From the NCBI GenBank assembly GCA_016193385.1, contig JACPSF010000092.1, forward strand, positions 1 to 15,780: DNA of 15,780 bases, in the 5' to 3' direction. The DNA comes from Deltaproteobacteria bacterium (lineage in GTDB: Bacteria; Desulfobacterota_B; Binatia; UBA9968). Shown piece after piece: positions 6,964-14,368 of this stretch. The position numbers were made by a program, and so were the translations under genes. How positions within the stretch are numbered: position 1 is the first letter of the stretch; each line of letters begins with the position of its first letter. The notes beneath the pieces were generated by a model that had not been told where the DNA came from, did no database searches, and worked only from the letters and a program-made list of their open reading frames with translations.

Positions 6964-7004
6964 GAGGGGGAATAAATAACCGAGAGATCCCCCTCTCTCT
7001 TTTT
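6964..7004 (+). terminator. Possible weak plus-strand terminator at the purF border
   Basis: GAGGGGGA (6964-6971) pairs with TCCCCCTC (6988-6995) across a 16-base loop and is followed by a pyrimidine-rich TCTCTTTTT run. It could end plus-strand transcription from the toxin-antitoxin side before it enters purF antisense. The long loop and mixed T-run make this weak. It gives no T-run for the purF direction. Confidence 0.3.
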
Positions 7005-8430
7005 ACCGCTCCTGCAGCGCTTCGAAGAGGTGGAGCTGGTGCGTGTGGCCTTCGTCGTCGAAGTGAACCGGGTAGTTGCCGCTGAAGCAGGCATCACAGA
7101 AGCCCTGGGTTTTGCCGTCGAGAAAGACGTACATTCCCTCGCGACTGAGATACGCAAGGCTGTCCGCTTCGATGAATCTGCGGATCTCCTCCACGGAGCT
7201 GGAGGAGGCTATAAGCTCGCTGCGCGTTGGGGTGTCGATCCCGTAATAGCAGGGACTGATCGTAGGGGGGGAACTGATCCGCATGTGCACTTCTTTAGCG
7301 CCCGCGTCGCGCAGCATTCGGATGATCTTGCGGCTGGTCGTGCCGCGCACGATCGAGTCATCCACGACCACCACTCTCTTTCCGTTCAGCACCTCCCGTT
7401 GGGCGTTCAGCTTGATCTTGACCCCGAAGTGCCGAATCGATTGCTGCGGCTCGATGAAGGTTCGTCCCACGTAGTGATTACGGATCAGGCCGAACTCCAA
7501 GGGGAGCCGTGACTGCTCCGCGTAACCGATCGCCGCAGGGACGCCGGAATCCGGAACCGGCGTCACCAGATCGGCGGCCACCGCGCTTTCGCGGGCAAGC
7601 TGACGGCCCAATTCTTTTCTCACCTGATACACGTTGCGGCCGTAAAGGCTGCTGTCCGGGCGGGAGAAGTAGATATACTCGAAGATGCACTTGGCATGGG
7701 GCGCTGGGGGAAAAGGCTTTAAAGACTGCATCCCATCAGGGCCGAAGGTAATGATCTCGCCGGGCTCTACTTCCCTCAGATATTCGGCCTCGATAAGATC
7801 CAGGGCGCAGGTCTCGGAAGAGACGACATAAGCTCCCCGGTCCTTTCCCCGCTTCAGCCTCCCCAACACGAGCGGTCGAAAACCCATCGGGTCACGGGCT
7901 GCAATCATCCGATCCAGTGTCAGGAACAGAAGCGAATAAGCTCCTCGGACGCGGCTCAGCGCCTCCACGATCCTCCCCATAAGAGTCCTCTCCTTGGAGG
8001 TGGCGATGAGATGGATGATCACCTCGGTATCGGAAGTGGACTGAAAGATGGAGCCGGAGGTCTCAAGCCCTTCCCTCAGGACACCCGCATTGACGAGATT
8101 GCCGTTGTGGGAAACCGCGATGGGGCCCAGAGCGTACTCGACCACGAACGGTTGGGCATTCTTGAGGTGGCTTTGTCCCGAAGTCGAATAGCGATTGTGT
8201 CCGATGGCGCTAAAGCCCTCCAACCGCTTGATGACCTCTTCCCTAAAGATATCCGCCACCAGTCCCATTTGGCGATGGGAGATCAGAACCTTGCCATCTG
8301 AGGAAACGATCCCGGAAGACTCCTGACCACGATGCTGGAGAGCGTAGAGGCCGAGGTAGACCAGGTTGGCCGACTCGGGGTGGCCATAAACGCCCATAAC
8401 AGCGCACTCCTCCTGAAACTTATCCCGCAT
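7003..8430 (-). CDS. purF: Amidophosphoribosyltransferase (first step of purine synthesis)
   Basis: A 475-residue PurF that converts PRPP and glutamine to phosphoribosylamine. The N-terminal glutaminase has its nucleophile at Cys9 after an eight-residue propeptide ending EE, as in the Bacillus type that is cleaved on maturation. [10 protein letters not shown] follows at about 31-40. The phosphoribosyltransferase half has the PRPP loop [13 protein letters not shown] at 353-365. Cys248, Cys394, Cys445 and Cys448 fit the four ligands of the 4Fe-4S cluster in B. subtilis PurF, so an oxygen-sensitive cluster enzyme is likely. ATG at 8430 is preceded by an AAAGG-type ribosome site. It is the last gene of the pur block, separated from purL by a heptad inverted repeat. 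Its last 65 bp are duplicated at 5745-5809. Confidence 0.97.
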   Translation of the reverse strand: MRDKFQEECAVMGVYGHPESANLVYLGLYALQHRGQESSGIVSSDGKVLISHRQMGLVADIFREEVIKRLEGFSAIGHNRYSTSGQSHLKNAQPFVVEYALGPIAVSHNGNLVNAGVLREGLETSGSIFQSTSDTEVIIHLIATSKERTLMGRIVEALSRVRGAYSLLFLTLDRMIAARDPMGFRPLVLGRLKRGKDRGAYVVSSETCALDLIEAEYLREVEPGEIITFGPDGMQSLKPFPPAPHAKCIFEYIYFSRPDSSLYGRNVYQVRKELGRQLARESAVAADLVTPVPDSGVPAAIGYAEQSRLPLEFGLIRNHYVGRTFIEPQQSIRHFGVKIKLNAQREVLNGKRVVVVDDSIVRGTTSRKIIRMLRDAGAKEVHMRISSPPTISPCYYGIDTPTRSELIASSSSVEEIRRFIEADSLAYLSREGMYVFLDGKTQGFCDACFSGNYPVHFDDEGHTHQLHLFEALQER

Positions 8431-8439
8431 CGTAGCCTT

Positions 8440-8531
8440 TCGTAACTCGTGGCTCGTGCTCGACGAACGCGAAACACCCTTCGACTTTACTCAGGGTGGT
8501 GGGCTTGTCGAACCACGATCACGGACACGAT
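8440..8531 (-). repeat. Heptad-word inverted repeat, purL/purF gap
   Basis: On the plus strand the left arm 8440-8460 is three 7-mers TCGTAAC, TCGTGGC, TCGTGCT. The right arm 8511-8531 is AACCACG, ATCACGG, ACACGAT, the inverted form of the same word. Between them is a smaller hairpin, CACCCT (8475-8480) with AGGGTG (8493-8498), overlapped by TTCGAC/GTCGAA (8480-8485, 8507-8512). The element ends three bases short of the purL stop and nine bases before the purF start, so it fills the gap. Confidence 0.65.
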
Positions 8532-8534
8532 TCT

Positions 8535-10760
8535 TTACTTGAGCCGCCTTTCCAAACTGCTCGACCATATGGACTTTAGCTCATCCACCGGAGCCTGGAT
8601 CACAGGTTGAATGATGAGACGCGTCCCCCCTACCACGCCGATCACCCGCAGCGGTGCACCTCCTTTTCCGGCAATCTCCCGCAACCGGCCGAGGTCGCGC
8701 TCCTTGATGGAGACAATAATGCGCGACTGCGATTCCCCGAATAGCAAAGCATCCGCTCGCATCATCTCGTGCGTCTCGATCCTTGCCCCCAGGGCTTTCT
8801 CCGGCCCTACGATGCAACACTCCGCCAACGTCACCGCTAGACCTCCCTCCGAGACGTCGTGGGCAGAACGCACGATGCCTCGTTCGATCGCCTTCAAGCA
8901 GCATTGCTGCACCGCCCGCTCCGATCCCAAGTCGATCCACGGCGGGGTACCCTTAACCAGACCGTGAACGACCTTGAGGTACTCGCTCGCCCCCAGCTCC
9001 TCGCGCGTGCGTCCTAACAGCACCACCAGATCGCCGGCCGTTTTGAACCACGGTGTAACGCAGCGCGCGACCTTGGGCAGAAGTCCCACCATCGCCACCA
9101 CCGGCGTAGGATGGATCGGGCGGCCATCGGTTTCATTATAGAAGCTAACATTGCCACTCACAACCGGCACTCCCAGGCCGACGCAGCCATCGCGCATCCC
9201 CTGGATAACCTGGGAGAACTGCCACATGACCTCGGGTTTTTCCGGGCTGCCGAAGTTCAGGCAGTCGCTGAGCCCAAGCGGGTGGGCGCCGACGCAAGCG
9301 AGATTGCGGGCCGCTTCGGCCACCGCCAAGACCCCGCCTACGTACGGATCGAGATAGCAGTAGCGGCTGTTTCCGTCAGCGGTGAGCGCCAGCCCCTTAT
9401 CGGTCCCTTTGATGCGGATCACGGCCGCATCGGCGCCCGGAGCCACAACCGTATTGCTGCGAACGAAATGGTCGTATTGCCGATAGACCCATTCTTTCGA
9501 AGCGATATTGGGAGAATCGAGAAGCTGCTTTAAGACCTCGCCCAGGTCGTCCGGCTCCTGGATCTTACGCAGGTCCAATTTCTGCACTTCGTCGTGCCCC
9601 TCGGGCCTTTCCGCGGGTCGACTATAGACCGGCGCCGCAGAGGTCAAGGCCTCGACGGGGATGCGCACGACCTCTTGGCCGTGAGACAAGGCGCGAAACA
9701 ATCCTCCCCGGGTGACTCGACCGACCACCACTGCGTCGAGGTCCCAGCGGTTGAAAATGCTCTTGACCTCCTCCTCGCTCCCTTTCTTGGCGACCAGCAG
9801 CATCCTCTCTTGCGACTCCGAGAGCAGGATCTCATAGGGCGTCATGCCCTTCTCTCGGAGGGGAACGAGCGAAAGCTCAAGCTCCACCCCGGTCCCTCCC
9901 CGCGCCGCCATTTCCGCGGCGGAGCTGGTCAACCCGGCAGCCCCCATATCCTGAATGCCAACGAGACAGTCCTTATCCATCAGTTCTAAACAGGCCTCCA
10001 ACAGGAGCTTCTCTGTGAAGGGATCGCCCACCTGGACCGTCGGGCGCCGCTTCTCCGCCTCGTCGGAGAAAGCCTCGGAAGCCATCGTCGCCCCATGGAT
10101 GCCGTCCCGCCCGGTCTTCGCCCCGACGTAGATCAAAGGGTTGCCTATTCCCTTTGCCCTACCCCGCAAGATCCGTTTTTTCCTGGCGATCCCGAGGGTA
10201 AAGGCATTGACGAGGATATTGGAGTTGTAGCATTCGTCGAAGAACAGCTCGCCGCCCAACGTCGGCACGCCGACGCAGTTGCCGTAGCCGCCGATGCCCG
10301 CGACCACCCCGCACAGAAGATAACGCGTCCTGGGATGATCGAAGGCGCCAAAGCGAAGCGAGTTTAAGGAAGCAATGGGGCGTGCCCCCATCGTGAAGAC
10401 ATCACGGAGGATGCCCCCCACCCCCGTGGCAGCGCCCTGGTAAGGCTCGATGAATGAGGGGTGGTTGTGGCTCTCGATCTTAAAGACGGCAGCGAGCCCA
10501 CCGCCGATGTCCACGATCCCGGCGTTCTCTCCTGGACCCTGCAGCACGGCCGGACCTTCGGTAGGCAAAAGCTTGAGCAGGCGCTTGGAGCTCTTGTAGC
10601 TACAGTGCTCCGACCACATGACCGAGAAGACGCCCAACTCGGTATAGTTAGGCTCCCGGCCGAGGGCCTTGACGATCTTCTGGTACTCTTCCTCCGACAG
10701 CCCGTGGCTGGCGATGATCTCGGGGGTGAGCAAGGGCTGGGAGCGCTCCGCCTGACTCAA
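8535..10760 (-). CDS. purL: Phosphoribosylformylglycinamidine synthase, PurL subunit
   Basis: A 741-residue small-type PurL, the synthetase subunit that makes FGAM from FGAR, ATP and ammonia delivered by PurQ, with PurS as scaffold. Landmarks are [17 protein letters not shown] (about 43-59) with catalytic His52, [14 protein letters not shown] (about 75-88), KIESHNHPS (94-102), [12 protein letters not shown] (217-228), [14 protein letters not shown] (243-256) and [13 protein letters not shown] (268-280). No internal break is seen. The start is a TTG that overlaps the purQ stop by four bases (TTGA), so translation is coupled to purQ; the N-terminus lines up with other PurL proteins from that point. 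An internal ATG start would remove conserved sequence. Confidence 0.96.
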   Translation of the reverse strand: MSQAERSQPLLTPEIIASHGLSEEEYQKIVKALGREPNYTELGVFSVMWSEHCSYKSSKRLLKLLPTEGPAVLQGPGENAGIVDIGGGLAAVFKIESHNHPSFIEPYQGAATGVGGILRDVFTMGARPIASLNSLRFGAFDHPRTRYLLCGVVAGIGGYGNCVGVPTLGGELFFDECYNSNILVNAFTLGIARKKRILRGRAKGIGNPLIYVGAKTGRDGIHGATMASEAFSDEAEKRRPTVQVGDPFTEKLLLEACLELMDKDCLVGIQDMGAAGLTSSAAEMAARGGTGVELELSLVPLREKGMTPYEILLSESQERMLLVAKKGSEEEVKSIFNRWDLDAVVVGRVTRGGLFRALSHGQEVVRIPVEALTSAAPVYSRPAERPEGHDEVQKLDLRKIQEPDDLGEVLKQLLDSPNIASKEWVYRQYDHFVRSNTVVAPGADAAVIRIKGTDKGLALTADGNSRYCYLDPYVGGVLAVAEAARNLACVGAHPLGLSDCLNFGSPEKPEVMWQFSQVIQGMRDGCVGLGVPVVSGNVSFYNETDGRPIHPTPVVAMVGLLPKVARCVTPWFKTAGDLVVLLGRTREELGASEYLKVVHGLVKGTPPWIDLGSERAVQQCCLKAIERGIVRSAHDVSEGGLAVTLAECCIVGPEKALGARIETHEMMRADALLFGESQSRIIVSIKERDLGRLREIAGKGGAPLRVIGVVGGTRLIIQPVIQAPVDELKSIWSSSLERRLK

Positions 10761-11473
10761 CCGACCCGCGCCCCCTTTTCCCGCTCTTCGCCCGCCGCCG
10801 CGATCGAGGAAAAAATCTTGAGACCATCGTCGCTTCCCAGGATTTTTTCCGTAGCATCTTCCGGGTGAGGCATCATGCCGAAGACGTTTCGTCCCTCATT
10901 GCATATCCCTGCGATGTCATCCAGGGAGCCATTGGGGTTGGCGGCGGCAGAGGTCCGGCCTTTGGCGTCTACGTAGCGGAACAGGATCTGGCGGTTCTGG
11001 CGCAGCCGCTCCAGGGTGGTAGGGTCGGCATAGTAGCAGCCCTCGCCATGCTTGACCGGAAGCTTCAGGACCTGCCCCTTTTTCCCGGCGCAGGTGAAGG
11101 GGGTATCGGTTTCTTCAAGGCGCAGATAAACGTGTCGGCAGACAAATTGGAGAGAAGCATTGCGCGTTAACACCCCGGGCAGGAGTCCCGCCTCGCAGAG
11201 GATCTGAAAACCGTTGCAGATCCCCACAACCAAACCGCCGCGCGAGGCATACTCGACAACGCCCCGCATGATCGGGGAGAAGCGGGCCACGGCCCCGGCA
11301 CGAAGGTAGTCGCCGTAGGAAAAGCCTCCCGGCAGGACCAGGCAATCAAAGTCAGCCTGTAGATTATCCCTATGCCAGAGGAACTCGACCTTTTGTCCGA
11401 GCACGTGCTTCAGGCAGTCGTAAACGTCCTGCTCATCGCACGACCCGGGAAAGACGATCACTCCCCAACGCAT
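10757..11473 (-). CDS. purQ: Phosphoribosylformylglycinamidine synthase, PurQ glutaminase subunit
   Basis: The class I glutamine amidotransferase that supplies ammonia to PurL. Numbering from the upstream Met at 11485, the nucleophile is Cys90 in [10 protein letters not shown] and the His-Glu pair is His207/Glu209 in [24 protein letters not shown] (about 51-65) is the oxyanion region. I place the start at the second Met (11473) because [11 protein letters not shown] is the family N-terminus, while the four preceding codons (MPID) lie in the heptad repeat between purS and purQ; 11485 remains possible and gives 242 residues. Neither start has a Shine-Dalgarno motif. The PGSCDEQD form lacks the Asn of PGSNCD found in many relatives. 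The stop overlaps the purL TTG. Confidence 0.93.
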   Translation of the reverse strand: MRWGVIVFPGSCDEQDVYDCLKHVLGQKVEFLWHRDNLQADFDCLVLPGGFSYGDYLRAGAVARFSPIMRGVVEYASRGGLVVGICNGFQILCEAGLLPGVLTRNASLQFVCRHVYLRLEETDTPFTCAGKKGQVLKLPVKHGEGCYYADPTTLERLRQNRQILFRYVDAKGRTSAAANPNGSLDDIAGICNEGRNVFGMMPHPEDATEKILGSDDGLKIFSSIAAAGEEREKGARVG

Positions 11474-11476
11474 ATC

Positions 11477-11573
11477 AATAGGCATTAGGCAAAAGGCATC
11501 AGTAAGAAGTTTCCTTCTTTTGCCTATTGCCTCATGCCTCGTGCCTCTCTTTGCCCATTGCCTTGTGCCTATT
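11477..11573 (-). repeat. Heptad-word inverted repeat, purS/purQ gap
   Basis: On the plus strand the left arm 11477-11497 is AATAGGC, ATTAGGC, AAAAGGC. The right arm 11522-11573 is seven units of the type GCCTNNT, one of them three bases longer. The centre is a tight hairpin, AAGAAG (11504-11509) and CTTCTT (11514-11519) with a four-base loop. The outer end supplies the purS stop codon (11569-11571) and the inner end supplies the upstream candidate start of purQ, so the element reaches into both genes. Confidence 0.8.
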
Positions 11574-11811
11574 CCTGGATTTCAAAGCGATAGTCCTCGA
11601 TAACGGGATTGGCGAGCAGCCGCTCGCACATCTCGCGGATGCGCGCCTCTGCTTCCTGGCGTGAGGCCAGGTCGAGGTTGACCTCGATGTATTTCCCCAT
11701 CCGGACCTCCTGAACCTCCTGGTAGCCCAAAGAGTGAAGAGACCGCTCCACAGCTTTGCCCTGCGGGTCCAGAACTCCTTCCTTGAGGGAGATAAAGATC
11801 TTGAAGCGCAC
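11569..11811 (-). CDS. purS: Phosphoribosylformylglycinamidine synthase, PurS subunit
   Basis: An 80-residue PurS, the small dimeric protein that bridges PurQ and PurL and helps channel ammonia. It starts FKIFISLKEGVLDPQGKAVE, the family hallmark, then SLGYQEVQEVRMGKYIEVNL and ends NPVIEDYRFEI. The start is GTG with an AAGG motif about seven bases upstream. Its presence fits the small-type PurL encoded nearby. The last codons and stop run into the heptad repeat that separates it from purQ; the protein end still matches the usual family length. The purC stop lies only 14 bp upstream. Confidence 0.95.
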   Translation of the reverse strand: MRFKIFISLKEGVLDPQGKAVERSLHSLGYQEVQEVRMGKYIEVNLDLASRQEAEARIREMCERLLANPVIEDYRFEIQE

Positions 11812-11825
11812 GGCGAAGCCTTACC

Positions 11826-12530
11826 CTAACTGCACACCCGGCGACACACTTCCTGGTACGCGTCTTCGACTCTGCCCAGGTCGCGCCGGAACCGATCCTT
11901 GTCGAGTTTCTCCAGCGTCCCTTTGTCCCACAACCGACAGGTATCGGGGCAGATCTCGTCTCCCAGATAGACCTTTCCATGATGGCGCCCGAACTCGAGC
12001 TTAAAATCCACCAGGATGAGATTGCGCTGGTCGAAGAACTCCTTTAAGAGCTCGTTGACGCGGAAAGCGAGCCTCGCGATCTCCCTCAACTCCGCTTCGG
12101 TTGCCCACCCCAGCCCCAGAATATGGGATTCGTTGACCATGGGATCTCCCAAGGGATCGCTCTTATAACAATGCTCTAAAGCCGGCCTGGAGAGCGGCGT
12201 TCCCTCCTCTAATCCGAGCCGTTTGGCGAGGCTTCCGGCTACCAGATTGCGCACGATAACTTCCACTGGGATGATCTGAAGCCGGCGCACGAGCATCTCG
12301 CGATCGTTCAGTCGGCGGACAAAATGGGTGGGCACGCCTTTCCCCTCCAAAAGCGTGAACAGGACTTCCGAGATCTTGTTGTTGAAAATTCCCTTTTCCC
12401 GGATGGTCCCCCGCTTCTGCGCGTTAAAGGCGGTCGCGTCGTCTTTGAAGTACTGAATAATGAGGCCGGGGTCATCCGTCAGGTAGAGAATTTTGGCCTT
12501 CCCCTCATAAAAAGCTTCGCCCCTCTTCAT
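11826..12530 (-). CDS. purC: SAICAR synthase
   Basis: A 234-residue phosphoribosylaminoimidazole-succinocarboxamide synthase, which joins CAIR and aspartate with ATP. Seen are the ATP-binding start [10 protein letters not shown] (about 7-16), FNAQKRG, signature IPVEVIVRN (87-95), signature LVDFKLEFG (173-181) and [14 protein letters not shown] (189-202). I choose ATG 12530 over the upstream in-frame ATG 12543-12545, because AAGGAGAG lies at the right distance before 12530, whereas the upstream ATG has its only purine-rich run directly touching it; using the upstream start would add MKERA. It lies just downstream of purB and 14 bp before purS. Length and motifs are normal. Confidence 0.95.
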   Translation of the reverse strand: MKRGEAFYEGKAKILYLTDDPGLIIQYFKDDATAFNAQKRGTIREKGIFNNKISEVLFTLLEGKGVPTHFVRRLNDREMLVRRLQIIPVEVIVRNLVAGSLAKRLGLEEGTPLSRPALEHCYKSDPLGDPMVNESHILGLGWATEAELREIARLAFRVNELLKEFFDQRNLILVDFKLEFGRHHGKVYLGDEICPDTCRLWDKGTLEKLDKDRFRRDLGRVEDAYQEVCRRVCS

Positions 12531-12548
12531 CGCTCTCTCCTTCATTCC

Positions 12549-13193
12549 TTACTGAAACACCCGGTCAAAAATCAGGTCCACGTTCTTGAGATAATCGTCC
12601 AAGTCCCACGCCTTATCAATCTCACGAGGGGAAAGGTAGCGGCGGACTTGCGGATCCTTCACGAGCTCCTTCCTTAAGTCGCCGCCGTCCCGGCTGACTT
12701 TCAGGGCAAGGCGCTGCACTATACGGTAGGCCTCGTCGCGCTCCAGCCCTTTTTCTACCAAACACAGCAAAACCCGCTCGGAAAAGATCGTCCCCCCGCT
12801 CAACTCCAGATTGCGCCTCATGGCCTCGGGATAAACCGAGAGATGTTTCAAGATATAGGTCATGCGTCGGAGCATGAAATCGAGCAGGATCGTCCCATCC
12901 GGGACGATCACTCGCTCCACGGAGGAGTGGCTGATATCCCGCTCGTGCCACAGCGGGATATTCTCCAGCGCCGCTGCGGCATAGGAGCGCATCAGGCGGG
13001 CGAGACCCGAGAGGTTCTCCGAGAGTATCGGATTCCTCTTATGGGGCATCGCCGAGGAGCCTTTCTGGCCCTCGGTAAAGGGCTCTTGGACTTCCCGGAC
13101 CTCGGTACGGTGGAGATGGCGGATCTCGATGGCGAATTTCTCCAGGGAGCTGGCAATGATCGCCAAGATAGCAAAAAAAAAGGCGTGCCGATC
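12549..13193 (-). CDS. purB: purB 3' fragment (C-terminal part)
   Basis: The second part of the broken purB, 214 codons from the Asp of DRHAFF to TAA at 12549. It holds the fumarate lyase signature [22 protein letters not shown] and the C-terminal domain. The frame stays open upstream to 13370, but those earlier residues are out-of-frame readout of the N-terminal part. No credible start or ribosome site lies at the junction, so separate translation is unlikely. The stop is 18 bp upstream of the chosen purC start. Confidence 0.75.
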   Translation of the reverse strand, partial: DRHAFFFAILAIIASSLEKFAIEIRHLHRTEVREVQEPFTEGQKGSSAMPHKRNPILSENLSGLARLMRSYAAAALENIPLWHERDISHSSVERVIVPDGTILLDFMLRRMTYILKHLSVYPEAMRRNLELSGGTIFSERVLLCLVEKGLERDEAYRIVQRLALKVSRDGGDLRKELVKDPQVRRYLSPREIDKAWDLDDYLKNVDLIFDRVFQ

Positions 13194-13791
13194 GGCACAC
13201 GTAGGCTTCGACCTTGGGCGAGATCTGAGCGAAGGTGCCAACCGCGCCGGAAATTTTACCGACGCTGATCTCCTCAATGGCCCGCTCCAGGCGCGTCGAA
13301 TTCCGGAACATCTCCTCGTACCAGAGGGCCAGCTTGAGACCGAAGGTGATGGGCTCCGCATGGACGCCATGGGTGCGCCCGATCATCGGTTGTTTCTTGT
13401 ACCTGAAGGCGAGCTGCTTGAGGACCCGCATGAGCTCGCGCACGTCGTCCATCAGAATCGACGCCGCCTCCTTGAGCTGGAGCGCCATGGCAGTATCCAT
13501 GACATCGGAGGAGGTCAGGCCGGCATGGAGGAAGCGCGCGTCGTCGCCCAAAGTTTCCGCAACGGAGCTCAAAAACGCGATGACCTCATGCCGAACTTCT
13601 TTTTCGATTTCCCGGATGCGGTCGACATCGAAGCCGGCGCGCTTCTTGATGCGGGCGATAGCGCTCTTGGGAACCTCCCCCAGGCGGGACAGCGCCTCAG
13701 CCGCCAGGACCTCCACCTCCAGCCACTTCTGAAACCGATTCTGCTCCGACCAGATCCTGGCCATTTCCGGGCGGGAATAACGCTCAATCAT
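13039..13791 (-). CDS. purB: purB 5' fragment (N-terminal part plus out-of-frame tail)
   Basis: This is the open frame a gene caller would report for the first part of the broken purB: 250 codons from ATG 13791. Codons 1-199 are true adenylosuccinate lyase sequence. The 51 codons after Cys199, starting RSARLFF, are frame-shifted readout of the second half and match nothing in the family. The product would lack the [10 protein letters not shown] active-site loop and most of the helical bundle, so activity is not expected. Confidence 0.75.
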   Translation of the reverse strand: MIERYSRPEMARIWSEQNRFQKWLEVEVLAAEALSRLGEVPKSAIARIKKRAGFDVDRIREIEKEVRHEVIAFLSSVAETLGDDARFLHAGLTSSDVMDTAMALQLKEAASILMDDVRELMRVLKQLAFRYKKQPMIGRTHGVHAEPITFGLKLALWYEEMFRNSTRLERAIEEISVGKISGAVGTFAQISPKVEAYVCRSARLFFCYLGDHCQLPGEIRHRDPPSPPYRGPGSPRALYRGPERLLGDAP

Positions 13792-14350
13792 GGCGACACA
13801 GCAAATGGCGAATAGTCAATAGAGAATAGTCGCCGCTTGCCCCTCCCCGGTTACTAGCTACCTGCCATTCGCTATTCGCTTTCTCATCCGTGTGACCGAA
13901 GCCGCCCTCCTGGCGCCGCGAAGGGGGAAGCTCCTCAACTTCCTCCCACTGGGCCTTGCACACTCGCTGCACGACCATCTGCGCCATCCTTTGCCCGCGC
14001 CGAATCACGACCGGCTCCTTCCCCAGGTTGATGAGGAGAACCTGGATCTCCCCCCGGTAGTCGGAATCGATCGTGCCAGGGCTGTTGACCAAGGTGATCC
14101 CTTCCTTCAGGGCCAGCCCGCTCCGCGGCCGGATCTGCGCCTCGAACCCAGGTGGCAGGGCGACGGCGATTCCGGTCGGAATCAAAACCCGCTCAAGCGG
14201 AGCTATCACAACATCCACATCCATATCCGCACAGAGATCCATGCCCGCGGATCCTTCCGTCCTATAAACAGGCAGAGACACGGCCTCGCCGCTCTGCCGG
14301 AGCCGCTTGATATGAATTTGGACCTCCTCCACCGACGCGAAACAGTCCAA
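13784..14350 (-). CDS. dut: dUTP diphosphatase with repeat-derived C-terminal extension
   Basis: A trimeric-type dUTPase that hydrolyses dUTP to dUMP. All five motifs are present: GSAGMDL (33-39), RPRSGLA (74-80), the uracil-binding [14 protein letters not shown] (91-104), RRGQRMAQM (117-125) and the Gly-rich EGGFGHT (148-154). Family proteins end within a few residues of motif 5, at about 145-150 residues; this frame continues for about 33 more through the heptad repeat to a TGA that overlaps the purB start. A single missing G after motif 5 would explain the loss of a normal stop at 13884-13886. The start is uncertain: TTG 14350 is the longest, GTG 14332 is possible, and GAGGAGG (14323-14329) lies five bases before an ATT at 14317. 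The M16 peptidase gene ends 18 bp upstream. Confidence 0.92.
   Translation of the reverse strand: MDCFASVEEVQIHIKRLRQSGEAVSLPVYRTEGSAGMDLCADMDVDVVIAPLERVLIPTGIAVALPPGFEAQIRPRSGLALKEGITLVNSPGTIDSDYRGEIQVLLINLGKEPVVIRRGQRMAQMVVQRVCKAQWEEVEELPPSRRQEGGFGHTDEKANSEWQVASNRGGASGDYSLLTIRHLLCRHD
13802..13885 (-). repeat. Heptad-word inverted repeat, dut/purB gap
   Basis: On the plus strand the left arm 13802-13829 is CAAATGG, CGAATAG, TCAATAG, AGAATAG. The right arm 13865-13885 is CCATTCG, CTATTCG, CTTTCTC, the inverted word. GCGAATAG (13808-13815) pairs exactly with CTATTCGC (13872-13879). The middle (13830-13864) is GC-rich and only weakly paired. The element lies ten bases before the purB start and, unlike the other four, is now read through by the upstream gene dut. 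Confidence 0.75.
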
Positions 14351-14368
14351 TTTGGGATCGGGAATTGA

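Larger units (their letters stand above)
12549..13791 (-). pseudogene. purB: Adenylosuccinate lyase gene, broken by internal deletion and frameshift
   Basis: PurB releases fumarate twice in purine synthesis (SAICAR to AICAR, adenylosuccinate to AMP). The first 199 codons are intact and typical, with [19 protein letters not shown] and the catalytic-His segment [10 protein letters not shown]. After VEAYVC (last codon 13195-13197) the family continues for about 17 residues (EKLGL...STQ...QR) before DRHA. Here one base (13194) separates that Cys codon from the Asp codon of [16 protein letters not shown] in another frame. The remaining 214 codons carry [10 protein letters not shown] and the normal end NVDLIFDRVF. 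So about 50 bases are missing. Active-site residues survive on both sides, so the loss is recent or is an assembly or sequencing error. A 14-bp perfect palindrome (13185-13198) sits on the junction. No Shine-Dalgarno motif precedes the start, which overlaps dut by eight bases. Confidence 0.85.

Noticed and set aside
7030..7512. Plus-strand 160-codon open frame opposite purF
   Set aside because: Antisense shadow of purF; its sequence has no family features and no ribosome site.
11522..11573. Tandem short repeats taken as a CRISPR array
   Set aside because: Units are 7 bases with no spacers of CRISPR length, and no cas genes are present.
13173..13181. Nine-A run in purB as a programmed or slippage frameshift site explaining the two frames
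   Set aside because: The second frame is already in use upstream of the run (DRHA codons 13182-13193), and about 17 family residues are missing at the junction, so slippage here cannot restore the protein.
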